25,019 nucleotides of DNA from JANNMJ01 sp031397815 (GCA_031397815.1 JANNMJ010000040.1:1-25019); one strand, 5' to 3'; counted from the first letter of the stretch, positions 16,004 to 24,130 are shown. Notes: generated from the sequence alone by a model not told the origin. Numbers and translations are program-made.

Positions 16004-16462
16004 TTATTTACCGTAGGGTACATTCTCGACGGCGCGCGGTGAGAAAACAAACGTAGCCACCCAAAACAGCACCGCCGTCAGCACCAGATTGACGCCGAAG
16101 TATATGCCGAACCACTTCGATTCCATCCCTTCAGCGCGGTTGAGATACCACAGTACCGCTGTGAGAGTGATTGCCGTAGTGGCCAGCCCCAGAAAGAGTT
16201 GCGTGTACTTGCTTTTAGCCGCCCCTAGGTTGGTGGCGGTGGCGGGCTGGTCACCGTAGTAATACCAATAGCAGGCATTGACGATGCCCAGCAGGGCTGC
16301 TATTCCAAAAACGGCGCGTAGCACATCGGCCAACTCTTCTGGCGATTTGACGGCCAAGCTTGGCCCTTCAGTGAAGGTGGCAGCCATAAAAATGGCAAAA
16401 ACGGCCCATAGTACGCCGCCCATAACGACGGTAGCCAGATAATTTATCGGAGAACTTCTCAT
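16004..16462 (-). CDS. Four-helix integral membrane protein
   Basis: A protein of 152 residues with four hydrophobic segments at about 8-30, 48-69, 86-108 and 117-141, linked by short loops, including YWYYYGDQPATATNL after helix 2. No known family was recognised. The ATG at 16462 is preferred; an in-frame GTG at 16525 would add 21 residues including a second hydrophobic stretch and is less likely. It lies between the lipoprotein gene (75-base gap) and the tubulin-like gene (21-base gap). That suggests it may be the inner-membrane anchor linking the cytoplasmic GTPase to the lipoprotein, which is an inference from context only. Confidence 0.7.
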   Translation of the reverse strand: MRSSPINYLATVVMGGVLWAVFAIFMAATFTEGPSLAVKSPEELADVLRAVFGIAALLGIVNACYWYYYGDQPATATNLGAAKSKYTQLFLGLATTAITLTAVLWYLNRAEGMESKWFGIYFGVNLVLTAVLFWVATFVFSPRAVENVPYGK

Positions 16463-16537
16463 CGCGGTAGTAAGCGGGGGAGACAGGGAAAAAAGAAAAA
16501 AACACGTATGTAGCCTGCTGGCCACGCCAGGGAAGGC

Positions 16538-17860
16538 CTATTTGCGCACGAAAACTAGGTACAGCTTCCCGTATTGCGGCTCAAATTGCGTGGCGGCGCT
16601 CACGGCGAGACTGCGGACAAAGTTGTCAAGGCCAAGCGTTTTGTTTTCGTCGTTACCCTGGCGGAAATCCTGCGTCGAGTTGGCCGTTACCCAGCCCGGC
16701 AGCGTTACGCGACCAAGGTTGTCGTATTGCCACGTGAGCTGGTAGGCGACGTGGCTTTTTTCTGGGAGTTTCAAATTGACCTGCGCCTGCCCGGCAATTT
16801 TATCGGGCGCGACGCTGACATTGCGGAGTTGAATGCTTTGCTCATCTGCCACCGAATCAACCTTGCCGCCGTCTTTGCGGAAAATCTGCGCCTTCAGGTT
16901 TTCGGCGCTAATGGGCAGCGCGTATGGTTCCGGCTCGTTGGTGATGGTATAATTGACGTTCGCAGTATTGCCTTTGTCAGGGTTCCATCCGAAAGCGAAG
17001 ACGTTGCTGGCGTCGGTAAACTGCTTTCGTGCCGACGAAATATTGATTGCCTTGCTATCCTTGTCTTTTGTAGCCGTCACGGTGAAGTTTTTCACTGGGT
17101 AGCGCGTGAGCAGCAACATTTGATTGGCCTGGGCGTAGGTCTGATTTCGGAACGCTGAGAAGATGAGATTAATGTTGGTTTTCGAACCGAACACCACCAG
17201 ATATAGGGGGCGATCACCTGTCACTTTCACGCATGGCTGCACATCACAGACGTAGCCATCGAACGCGCTTTTCAAGCCCATCAGGCCCATTTCCACGCCG
17301 CTGCGGAAGCATTTCTCGCTGATGGCGGCTACCACCTTGTTGGCGTCGGCGTTGGAGTAAAAGAGGTCGGTTATGAAAATGGAGACCCGGCCGGGGTCGG
17401 TGCTATCCACCGCCTGCGCGAAATCGGTTTCCGAAGCGAACCCCTTATTTTCCCACAGTGCCTGATTGTGGCGGGCGGCTACGAAGTCAGCACGTTTCAG
17501 AGGAGCTACGGATTTGCCGTATTTGAAAAATCGCGTATCAGCGCGCTTGGTTACGTTCTGTACTGCGCTTTCCAAGTCTTCGAGCAACTGCGAGAAATTG
17601 GTGTTCTGCGGCTGCGCGAATCCTTTCATCGACAGCGTGGCGTCGAGGTAGATATCGGCAGGTAGGTTGGTGGAAGCCGGTGTGGGAGGCGAGATGATAT
17701 CGGCCGAGGAATAATGAAAATCTGGCACTTCACCCCCTTTTCTACCGGCTTTGGTACCTGTGTCAGTGTCTGGCCCACAGGCCACCAGATTGACGGTCAG
17801 GCAAAGGCCAAGAAAACAAGTCGTTTGTCGCCACCAAAGGCGCAGTGTAGTATGTAGCAT
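16538..17860 (-). CDS. Lipoprotein with von Willebrand A-like metal site
   Basis: A protein of 440 residues. The signal peptide ends in the lipobox LVAC with Cys28 as the predicted lipidated residue, so the mature protein sits outside the inner membrane. YLDATLSMKGF (71-81) matches the vWA metal-site motif DxSxS with Thr replacing the first Ser, and VSIFITDLFYS (159-169) supplies the later Asp-bearing strand. The C-terminal 150 residues are beta-rich (for example QINLKLPEKSH-like strands) and of unknown fold. The ATG at 17860 begins the signal sequence; a TTG at 17905 would add 15 residues and is rejected. It is the first gene of the array, directly after a good -7 promoter box, so the system may be set up by this surface or periplasmic component. 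vWA domains usually bind protein ligands through a metal ion. Confidence 0.78.
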   Translation of the reverse strand: MLHTTLRLWWRQTTCFLGLCLTVNLVACGPDTDTGTKAGRKGGEVPDFHYSSADIISPPTPASTNLPADIYLDATLSMKGFAQPQNTNFSQLLEDLESAVQNVTKRADTRFFKYGKSVAPLKRADFVAARHNQALWENKGFASETDFAQAVDSTDPGRVSIFITDLFYSNADANKVVAAISEKCFRSGVEMGLMGLKSAFDGYVCDVQPCVKVTGDRPLYLVVFGSKTNINLIFSAFRNQTYAQANQMLLLTRYPVKNFTVTATKDKDSKAINISSARKQFTDASNVFAFGWNPDKGNTANVNYTITNEPEPYALPISAENLKAQIFRKDGGKVDSVADEQSIQLRNVSVAPDKIAGQAQVNLKLPEKSHVAYQLTWQYDNLGRVTLPGWVTANSTQDFRQGNDENKTLGLDNFVRSLAVSAATQFEPQYGKLYLVFVRK

Positions 17861-17878
17861 TAGCACAAAGAAGGTGCG

Positions 17879-17905
17879 CAAATGTATCAAGTAAAGATTT
17901 TCCAA
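17879..17905 (-). promoter_or_regulatory. Promoter of the tubulin/actin/Hsp70 array
   Basis: On the minus strand, TACATTTG (17879-17886) fully matches the Bacteroidota -7 box TAnnTTTG, and TTGG (ending at 17902-17905) lies 15-16 bases upstream as a -33 candidate, slightly closer than usual. Transcription would start about 12 bases before the ATG at 17860. No other equally good box was found within the array, so one transcript of about 12.5 kb is possible. Confidence 0.55.
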
Positions 17906-18068
17906 CCGTCGTTGGCCGCGAACGTTAAGTTTCGACGATTCAATTGTACCAAGGTAGGGAGTAGCGGCTATTCAGTCATCTGATTCAGGCCCGCGCTTGC
18001 TGGAGAAGGGCAACCATTGGCACGCGAACAGCCTCTTTACTCCGCCTCCTTCCTCGCGCCCGCCGTCG

Positions 18069-18076
18069 CACCTTTG
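18069..18076 (+). promoter_or_regulatory. -7 box CACCTTTG before the ABC permease gene
   Basis: CACCTTTG differs by one base from TACCTTTG, a typical form of the Bacteroidota -7 box. It ends 8 bases before the ATG at 18085, so the transcript would have almost no leader. No clear TTG lies at the usual distance upstream. Confidence 0.35.
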
Positions 18077-18084
18077 CCCCCCAT

Positions 18085-19326
18085 ATGAACCTCCTAGAAA
18101 ACGTCCGCGAGAGTCTCGACTCCATCCGCGTGAACCTGCTCCGCACGGTGCTGACGGCGCTCATCGTGAGCATCGGCATTATGGCGCTGGTGGGGATTCT
18201 GACGGCGATTGACGCCATGCAGGCCTCGCTCACGAGTACGTTCAGCACGCTGGGGGCGGGCGCGTTCGATATCCGCGCGAAGGGCTACGGCAACTGGCGC
18301 CGGTTTGGCGGGAAAGTGGCGCGGGTGTATCCGCCGGTGTCGTGGGTGCAGGCGCGGGAGTACCAGAAGCAGATGGCGCGGCAGAAGCTCAAGGTGAGCG
18401 TGTCGGCGCGGGTGGCGGGGGCGCTGCGGGTAGCGGCGAACGGCAAGAAGACGAACCCGAACATGCGGATTGTCGGGGTCGATGAAAATTATATCGCTGC
18501 GCAAAGCCTCGATTTGGGCGCCGGACGCGGTTTCTCGGCCCGTGAGCAGGCCGACGGCTCGAACGTGTGCGTGGTGGGGTCGGAAATCGCGGCGAACCTC
18601 TTCCAAGGCCGACCGCCGATTGGCGATTATATCAACGTCGTGGGGCAGCGGTTTCAAGTGGTGGGGATGCTCGCGCGGTCGGGCACGAGTATGAGCGGCA
18701 GCGGCGGCGACCGTCAGATTCTCGTCCCAATCCTCTGCGGCAACCGCCTCCCGCGTCAGCAAGCCCTCACCTACGACCTCAAAACCCTCATCCCCGACCC
18801 CACGCTCCTCAACTACGCGATGCAGCAGGCCACCGCCACGATGCGCGCCGTCCGGCAGGATGCGCCGGGACAGGAAGATTCCTTCGAAATCGAGCGCTCA
18901 GACTCGATGCTCGAAAACCTCAACGACCTCTCCGGCAACCTCCGCACCGGCGGGTTTATTATCGGCTTTATCACGCTCCTCGGCGCCAGCATCGCCCTGA
19001 TGAATATTATGCTGGTTTCGGTCACGGAGCGCACCCGCGAAATCGGGATTCGGAAAGCGCTCGGCGCCACCAGCCTTCAGATTCGGCAACAATTCCTGAT
19101 TGAGGCCATCGTCATCTGCCTCCTCGGCGGGCTGCTCGGTGTGGTGCTCGGCGTGCTCGGCGGAAACCTGATCACGGTGTTCGTCGGCGCCGGGGCGTTC
19201 ATCGTGCCGTGGCTGTGGATGGGCCTCGGCTTGGGTATTTGCGTGACGGTGGGCCTGATGAGCGGGTATTACCCGGCCGCGAAGGCTTCGCGGCTCGACC
19301 CTATTGAGAGCCTGCGGTACGAGTAA
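18085..19326 (+). CDS. ABC transporter permease, MacB/FtsX family
   Basis: A protein of 413 residues. One helix near the N-terminus (about 21-43) is followed by a large extracytoplasmic MacB-type domain (about 45-285) and a C-terminal FtsX domain with three helices (about 290-312, 339-363, 375-397). The coupling segment REIGIRKALGAT (317-328) between helices 2 and 3 is the family's contact with the ATPase, and the chain ends in the typical ASRLDPIESLRYE. Such permeases work as dimers with a separate ATPase, often in mechanotransmission, lipoprotein handling or macrolide/peptide export. No ATPase gene lies in this window, so the partner is encoded elsewhere. The start is the first Met before a classic amphipathic N-terminus (MNLLENVRESLDSIRVNLLR). 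Confidence 0.9.
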   Translation: MNLLENVRESLDSIRVNLLRTVLTALIVSIGIMALVGILTAIDAMQASLTSTFSTLGAGAFDIRAKGYGNWRRFGGKVARVYPPVSWVQAREYQKQMARQKLKVSVSARVAGALRVAANGKKTNPNMRIVGVDENYIAAQSLDLGAGRGFSAREQADGSNVCVVGSEIAANLFQGRPPIGDYINVVGQRFQVVGMLARSGTSMSGSGGDRQILVPILCGNRLPRQQALTYDLKTLIPDPTLLNYAMQQATATMRAVRQDAPGQEDSFEIERSDSMLENLNDLSGNLRTGGFIIGFITLLGASIALMNIMLVSVTERTREIGIRKALGATSLQIRQQFLIEAIVICLLGGLLGVVLGVLGGNLITVFVGAGAFIVPWLWMGLGLGICVTVGLMSGYYPAAKASRLDPIESLRYE

Positions 19327-19330
19327 GAAA

Positions 19331-19457
19331 AGATGTGAGGGAGATGTGAAAAAGATGTGGGGGATGTGAACGATGTCAACACATCGAATCACATCCCCCA
19401 CATCATTCACATCGAATCACATCATCAAATCCCCACATCTCCCACATCCCCACATCT
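19331..19457. terminator. Hexamer-built dyad and probable bidirectional terminator
   Basis: Between two convergent genes, about five GATGTG-type units on the left face about eight CACATC units on the right, centred near 19378. The best hairpin pairs 19354-19368 (GATGTGGGGGATGTG) with 19390-19404 over 15 bp, then CGATGT (19371-19376) with ACATCG (19381-19386) around CAAC. Further CACATC units continue to 19457, allowing alternative pairings. It fills nearly the whole gap between the permease stop (19326) and the YebC stop (19467). Confidence 0.6.
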
Positions 19458-19466
19458 CCCCCCTCC

Positions 19467-20174
19467 CTACGCGGCGTTGTGATAAACGGCCTGCACGTCG
19501 TCGTCTTCTTCAATCTTCTCGACCAGCGTTTCGATATCCTCGAACTGCTCGTCGCTTAGCTCGACGGTGGTGAGGGGAATGCGTTGCAGCTCCGAGTTGG
19601 TGACGGGGATGCTGCGCGCGTCGAGGGCTTTTTGCATCGCCCCGAAATCGGTGAAGGCGGTGTGGATGATAATTTCCCCTTCGTCTTCGAAGATTTCTTC
19701 GGCCCCGAAATCAATCAGCTCCAGCTCCAAATCTTCGAGGTTCAAGCCTTCGGCGGGCAGACGGAAAACGCCTTTCCGCTCGAAGATGTGATTGAGGGAG
19801 CCGGTTTTGCCCAGCTCGCCTTCGGCGCGGGAGAGGTGCATCCGAACGGCCGCCACGGTGCGCGTGGGGTTGTCAGTGGCGGTCTCGATGAGGATGGCGA
19901 TGCCGTGCGGGCCGTAGCCCTCGTACACCACCTCGGCGTAATCCTTGGCGCCTTTTTCGGTGGCGCGCTTGATGGCGCCCTCCACCTTATCCTTGGGCAT
20001 ATTGACGCCCTTCGCGTTCTGCATCGCCGTTTTCAGGCGGAAGTTCGAGTCCGGGTTCGGTCCGCCTTCTTTGGCGGCAATCGTCAGCTCTTTGGAGATG
20101 CGCGTGAAGGCCTTCGACATCGCGGCCCAGCGTTTCATTTTCCGGCCTTTCCGGAATTCAAAAGCACGTCCCAT
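19467..20174 (-). CDS. yebC: YebC/TACO1 family protein
   Basis: A protein of 235 residues, close to the usual 240-250. The start MGRAFEFRKGRKMKRWAAMS, then FTRISKELTIAAKEGGPNPD and NMPKDKVEGAIKRAT, is the family N-terminal domain. YEGYGPHGIAILIETATDNP and RTVAAVRMHLSRAEGELGKTG are the hallmark central stretch. Members were long called DNA-binding regulators; mitochondrial TACO1 activates translation, and recent bacterial work links YebC proteins to relief of ribosome stalling at polyproline. I cannot tell which role holds here. The ATG at 20174 begins the conserved start. It is downstream of the macrodomain gene (130-base gap with a hairpin) and convergent with the permease gene. Confidence 0.95.
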   Translation of the reverse strand: MGRAFEFRKGRKMKRWAAMSKAFTRISKELTIAAKEGGPNPDSNFRLKTAMQNAKGVNMPKDKVEGAIKRATEKGAKDYAEVVYEGYGPHGIAILIETATDNPTRTVAAVRMHLSRAEGELGKTGSLNHIFERKGVFRLPAEGLNLEDLELELIDFGAEEIFEDEGEIIIHTAFTDFGAMQKALDARSIPVTNSELQRIPLTTVELSDEQFEDIETLVEKIEEDDDVQAVYHNAA

Positions 20175-20218
20175 GGGGGGGAGGGGAGGGTAAGAGGGTA
20201 AAAAAAGGTAGAAGAGAA

Positions 20219-20226
20219 CAAAGGAA
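20219..20226 (-). promoter_or_regulatory. Possible -7 box for yebC
   Basis: The minus strand reads TTCCTTTG, one base from TAnnTTTG, 45 bases before the ATG at 20174. No TTG partner is evident, so confidence is low. Confidence 0.3.
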
Positions 20227-20246
20227 AAGGAACGACGTGGTCAGGC

Positions 20247-20285
20247 GAGAATCCCGCAGCTTTTCTGAAAAAAGCCGCCATTCTC
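20247..20285 (-). terminator. Hairpin after the macrodomain gene
   Basis: A 39-base imperfect palindrome. On the minus strand GAGAAT pairs with ATTCTC at the ends, and GCGGCTTTT pairs with AAAAGCTGC (one G.U) around a 5-base loop. No T-run follows, so it may be a weak terminator or a 3'-end stabiliser 20 bases past the stop at 20305. Confidence 0.4.
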
Positions 20286-20304
20286 CGGGGCCTGTCCGCC
20301 GCGT

Positions 20305-20889
20305 TTATCCTTTCAGCTCTTCTTTGTAGAGGGCGAAGTTGGTAGCGTCGCGAAGCACAAAGATAACCCCATCGAGAGCGTCGGTTTCGGCCAGAAACGC
20401 CCGCACAGTTTGCACAGCAATGGGCGCGGCCCGCTCGACGGGGAAGTTGAACACCCCCGTGCTGATGGCCGGAAACGCCACCGACCGCAGCCCTTCCGTC
20501 ACCGCCAGCGCGAGGGAATTGCGGTAACAGTCAGCAAGAAACTCGTCTTCGCCGAACCGCCCGCTCGTCCAGCGCGGCCCCACCGTGTGGATGACGTGCC
20601 GCGCCGGCAACGCCCCACCCGTGGTAATAACGGCCTGCCCCGCATCGAGCAGCCCATCGGGCAGCCGCTTCTTCAAGCGCCGACATTCCTCCAGAATCTT
20701 CGGCCCACCAGCCCGGTGAATCGCGCCGTCTACCCCGCCGCCGCCTAGCAGCATCTCATTCGCCGCATTCACGATGGCGTCGGTATCGAGGAGCGTGAGG
20801 TCGCCGAGGTGCAGGCCGATGCGTTGGCCGGGAAGCAGGTATTGCGGCCAAGTAGCAGCAGATGGATGGTTGGTTTCAGCAGGAGCCAT
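20305..20889 (-). CDS. Macrodomain protein, probable O-acetyl-ADP-ribose deacetylase/ADP-ribosyl hydrolase
   Basis: A protein of 194 residues consisting of one macrodomain. Signatures are GDLTLLDTDAIVNAAN (29-44, with GD contacting the adenine and NAAN the distal ribose), GGGGVDGAIHRAGG (49-62), HTVGPRW (101-107) and FPAISTGVFNFP (139-150, pyrophosphate loop). These match the MacroD/YmdB class, which removes ADP-ribose from acidic residues or deacetylates O-acetyl-ADP-ribose. A short N-terminal extension (1-25) has no motif. The ATG at 20889 lies 23 bases after the M16 peptidase stop, so the two genes are probably cotranscribed. There is no signal peptide, so it acts in the cytoplasm. No ADP-ribosyltransferase gene is visible nearby. 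Confidence 0.93.
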   Translation of the reverse strand: MAPAETNHPSAATWPQYLLPGQRIGLHLGDLTLLDTDAIVNAANEMLLGGGGVDGAIHRAGGPKILEECRRLKKRLPDGLLDAGQAVITTGGALPARHVIHTVGPRWTSGRFGEDEFLADCYRNSLALAVTEGLRSVAFPAISTGVFNFPVERAAPIAVQTVRAFLAETDALDGVIFVLRDATNFALYKEELKG

Positions 20890-20912
20890 AAGGTTTGTAA
20901 CGTGTAGCGTGG

Positions 20913-23900
20913 TTAAGGCTTCGTGGGGGGCGCCACCGGCGCGGGGCGCATCACCCGGCGTTTAGGCCGGATATCGATGCCGGTCGCCGCGTCCGGATTG
21001 GCGCCCGGTGCGGGTGCGACCTGACCACCTTCAATCTCGGGGCTCGGTGTGCCCAAGGGGCTGCCGGCGTTGAGGTCGGCGGCGACAAGGGGCGTGCCGT
21101 CGGCGTCGGTAATCAGGGGCAGGTAGTTGAAGCGCGCCAGCGGCTTACTCAGGCCCACCGACGGCCCCACCACTACCACTACGAGGCGCGTGGGGTCGAA
21201 AACGTCCGCCGCCACTTTGTTCAGCTCGGCGCGGGTGATGCTCTGGACGATGGCTTGCTGCTGCGCCGGGAAATCGACGGGCAGATTGTAGCGCGCAATG
21301 AGGTTGAGCAGGTGCAGCTTCGCGGAAGCGGAAGCATAACGCAACGCCTCGGTCTGGCCGACGAATCGCCGCATAAACGTCACTTCATCATCCGTCAACC
21401 CCTTTTGCTTGACACTGTCGAGCTGTTGCAGCACCTCGTTCACCGCCGCAATCGCCGACGCCGCCTTGATGCTCGCGTGAAGCCGGAAAGTGCCGTTCCC
21501 GCGCGATTCCGTGAAACCGCCGCCGATGCCGTACGTCCAGCCGTGGTCTTCGCGGAGCGAATGATTCAGGCGCGACGAAAACGCCCCCACCACCGGCACA
21601 TTCACGAGCGTCGACCGAAAATGCCGCCCCGTCGCATCGAACGCCGTCGCCACATTCCCTAGCCGGATTTCCGTCTGCGGAGCCGCCGCCCGCTCGGCCA
21701 CGTACACCGTCGGCTGGGTGCGCGGCGGAACGGGCGCGGGGAGTTTCGGAAGCGTCAGGGCATTCCCTTTCCACGTTTTCAGCTCGCCGAGAGCCGCCAG
21801 AAACTGCGCCTGCGTCACGTCGCCAACCACCGTCAGGGTGGCGCCGCGCGGCGTTATCTGCCGCTGATGAAACGCCCGCACATCGGCGAGCTTGAGGTTC
21901 GATAAGGTCGTGGGCAGTCCGTCGATAGGCTGCCCGAAGGGGTGGTCGGCACCATAAATGGCCCGCCGAAATACTTGGTCGGCCACTGCCGACGGGTCGG
22001 CGTAACGGTCGGCCAGACCGGCGAGGGCGCGCCGATGCGCCTTGCGGAACTCCGTGGTGTCGAAGCGCGGATGCAGGAGGCGCTCCGCAAGCAGGGCCAC
22101 CGTGGGGGCGAGGTTGCGGCTAAGCGTCGTGGCTTCGGCGGTGAAGGTTTCGCGGTGCGCTTGCACTTCCACCGTCGCGCCGAGCAGGTCGAGCTGGTTG
22201 TCGAAGGCTTCGGCGGAGTATTTCTTGGAGCTTTCGTTGAGCATGGCGGCTGTCAGCGACGCCAGTCCGGCCTGCTGCACGGGCACGAGCTGTTGGCCGC
22301 CGTCCTGCGTCAGCGACATCGTTACGACGGGCGCGGTGCGGTCGGTGGTGCCCAACACGCGCAACCCGTTCGGCAGCGTGGTGGTCCAGAGCGCCGGAAC
22401 CCGCGCCGCCGGTGCCACACCCACCAACGGCCGGATTTGCCGGTCGAACGTGTCGGTAGGCTTCTGATACATAAGGCCGATGGCGGCGTCGGGCGCGGGC
22501 GCCGGGGCTGCGGGCGGCGTGAACGTGTCGGGACGAGCGGGCTGCACGGTCGGCTGCTGTTTCGGAACGACACTCAGAACCACCGCCCCGTGACCGGGCG
22601 CCAGATAATCGCCGAACGTGCGGGAGAGGTCGGCAGCGGTCACGCGCTGATACCGCGCTTCCGACTCCGTAAGCGCGCTCGGCGCCCCCGCCACGGTCTG
22701 CCAGAACGCCATGGTAATGCCGCGCTGGTTGATGTCGGTCAGGCTCTGCGCCAAATTGCTTTCGCGCTGCGCCCGGAGCCGGGTGAGGTCGTCGGGGGTG
22801 GTTGGGCGGGTGCCGAGGGCGGTCAGCGTGGCGCGGACGGCGGTTTCCATCTCAGCCAGCGTGTGCCCCGGCGCGGGACGTACATCGATGTAAAAAGCCC
22901 CCGCTAGCTCGTCATTGCTTTGCCACGCCGACACATCCACCGCGAGCTGGGTTTTCACGAGGCGCTCATACAGCAGCCCATTCTTCCCCGAACCCAGCAG
23001 CATCGCGAGCGCATCGAGCGGCGGCTCATCGGCGTGGCCGCGCGGCACCGTCGGGAAGGCGAAACGCAGCATCGGCAACTCCGCCGCCGGGTCGACGTAG
23101 CTGATGTAACGGTCTTCGGTGAGGCGAACCGGCGCTGCGGTGGGTAATGCGGCCACCGGCGGCGACGACGGCACCGACCCGAAATATTTCATCGCGAGCG
23201 CCGCCACGCGCGTCGGCTCCACGTCGCCAGCCACCGTCAGGGTGGCGTTGTTAGGGCCATACCAGCGCAGTAGAAAAGCCCGCAAATCGGCGGCCGTCGC
23301 GGCGTTGAGGTCGGCTTCGTACCCGATAGTCGGCCACGAATAGGGGTGCCCCGCCGGATAGAGCGCGCGGGCGGTCACTTCCCCCGCACGGCCGTAGGGC
23401 CGGGAATCGTAATTCTGCCCGCGCTCGTTCTTGACGGTAGCGCGCTGATTCTCGAACCGCTCGGGCGTCACGGCATCGTGCAGGAACCCCATCCGGTCGG
23501 CTTCGAGCCAGAGCGCCGTTTCGAGGTAATTGGCGGGCAGCAGCTCGTGGTAAACGGTTAAATCTTTCTGCGTGAAGCCGTTGGCATCGCCCCCGGCGCC
23601 CTCGATAATCTTGAAATGCTCCCCCGCCGCTACGTGGTCTGACCCTTCGAACATCATATGCTCGAAGAAATGCGCGAACCCCGACCGTCCTGCCGCCTCC
23701 CGCGCCGACCCCGTATGGTACGCCACGCTCACGTGCACCACCGGGTCGGTTGGCGAGTCGTGCACGAGGACCGTCAGGCCGTTCGGCAGCTGATACTTCG
23801 AGTAAGCAATGCCGAGCGCTCCGGCCGCAGGGCGCCACGTTTCAATCAGCTTCACGCCTTCCGGCAGCGGCACCGGCGCGGGGCGCACCGCGTTGGGTTT

Positions 23901-24053
23901 GCCGACCGGCGCAGCCACCGCTTTCGGGGCCGCAGCTTTCTTAGGGCTAGTCTGCTGACCGTGCGCTGTGGGCGCCGTCAGCAGCGTGAGGGCCAGTAGC
24001 AATCCGCCAGCCCCCGAAGCAGCGGTAGGAACGGGAAAGAGCGAAGAAACCAT
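20913..24053 (-). CDS. Exported M16 (pitrilysin/insulinase) family zinc peptidase, two-domain
   Basis: A protein of 1046 residues with a signal peptide (1-32, ending AHGQ) and a Pro/Ala-rich stretch to about 62. The first M16 unit holds the inverted zinc motif HFFEH (128-132) and a downstream Glu in VKNERG (Glu210), the expected third ligand roughly 77 residues later. So the enzyme should be active. The second M16 unit starts near 555 (LPNGLRVLGTTDR) and lacks HxxEH; such units form the other half of the peptide-enclosing chamber. The ATG at 24053 begins the signal peptide. The last 70 residues are Pro/Ala-rich. Likely role is periplasmic peptide degradation; substrate unknown. It is the first gene of a unit with the macrodomain gene, following a full-match -7 box. 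Confidence 0.93.
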   Translation of the reverse strand: MVSSLFPVPTAASGAGGLLLALTLLTAPTAHGQQTSPKKAAAPKAVAAPVGKPNAVRPAPVPLPEGVKLIETWRPAAGALGIAYSKYQLPNGLTVLVHDSPTDPVVHVSVAYHTGSAREAAGRSGFAHFFEHMMFEGSDHVAAGEHFKIIEGAGGDANGFTQKDLTVYHELLPANYLETALWLEADRMGFLHDAVTPERFENQRATVKNERGQNYDSRPYGRAGEVTARALYPAGHPYSWPTIGYEADLNAATAADLRAFLLRWYGPNNATLTVAGDVEPTRVAALAMKYFGSVPSSPPVAALPTAAPVRLTEDRYISYVDPAAELPMLRFAFPTVPRGHADEPPLDALAMLLGSGKNGLLYERLVKTQLAVDVSAWQSNDELAGAFYIDVRPAPGHTLAEMETAVRATLTALGTRPTTPDDLTRLRAQRESNLAQSLTDINQRGITMAFWQTVAGAPSALTESEARYQRVTAADLSRTFGDYLAPGHGAVVLSVVPKQQPTVQPARPDTFTPPAAPAPAPDAAIGLMYQKPTDTFDRQIRPLVGVAPAARVPALWTTTLPNGLRVLGTTDRTAPVVTMSLTQDGGQQLVPVQQAGLASLTAAMLNESSKKYSAEAFDNQLDLLGATVEVQAHRETFTAEATTLSRNLAPTVALLAERLLHPRFDTTEFRKAHRRALAGLADRYADPSAVADQVFRRAIYGADHPFGQPIDGLPTTLSNLKLADVRAFHQRQITPRGATLTVVGDVTQAQFLAALGELKTWKGNALTLPKLPAPVPPRTQPTVYVAERAAAPQTEIRLGNVATAFDATGRHFRSTLVNVPVVGAFSSRLNHSLREDHGWTYGIGGGFTESRGNGTFRLHASIKAASAIAAVNEVLQQLDSVKQKGLTDDEVTFMRRFVGQTEALRYASASAKLHLLNLIARYNLPVDFPAQQQAIVQSITRAELNKVAADVFDPTRLVVVVVGPSVGLSKPLARFNYLPLITDADGTPLVAADLNAGSPLGTPSPEIEGGQVAPAPGANPDAATGIDIRPKRRVMRPAPVAPPTKP

Positions 24054-24101
24054 TCAGAGGAAGCGAAAAACGGGTATCAGAAGCCGAAAAACGGATATGG
24101 G

Positions 24102-24109
24102 CAAAGATA
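24102..24109 (-). promoter_or_regulatory. -7 promoter box TATCTTTG for the M16 gene
   Basis: The minus strand reads TATCTTTG, a full match to TAnnTTTG, 49 bases before the ATG at 24053. The -33 region has no clear TTG. Confidence 0.5.
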
Positions 24110-24130
24110 GCCGCCCGTCGGGGTCAGCCG

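Noticed and set aside
16463..16525. N-terminal extension of the four-helix protein from a GTG
   Set aside because: The ATG at 16462 gives a simple four-helix protein; the extension adds an atypical hydrophobic stretch without support.
21942..22907. Open frame of 321 codons on the plus strand opposite the M16 peptidase
   Set aside because: Arg/Gly-rich translation with no domain, fully antisense to a well-supported peptidase gene.
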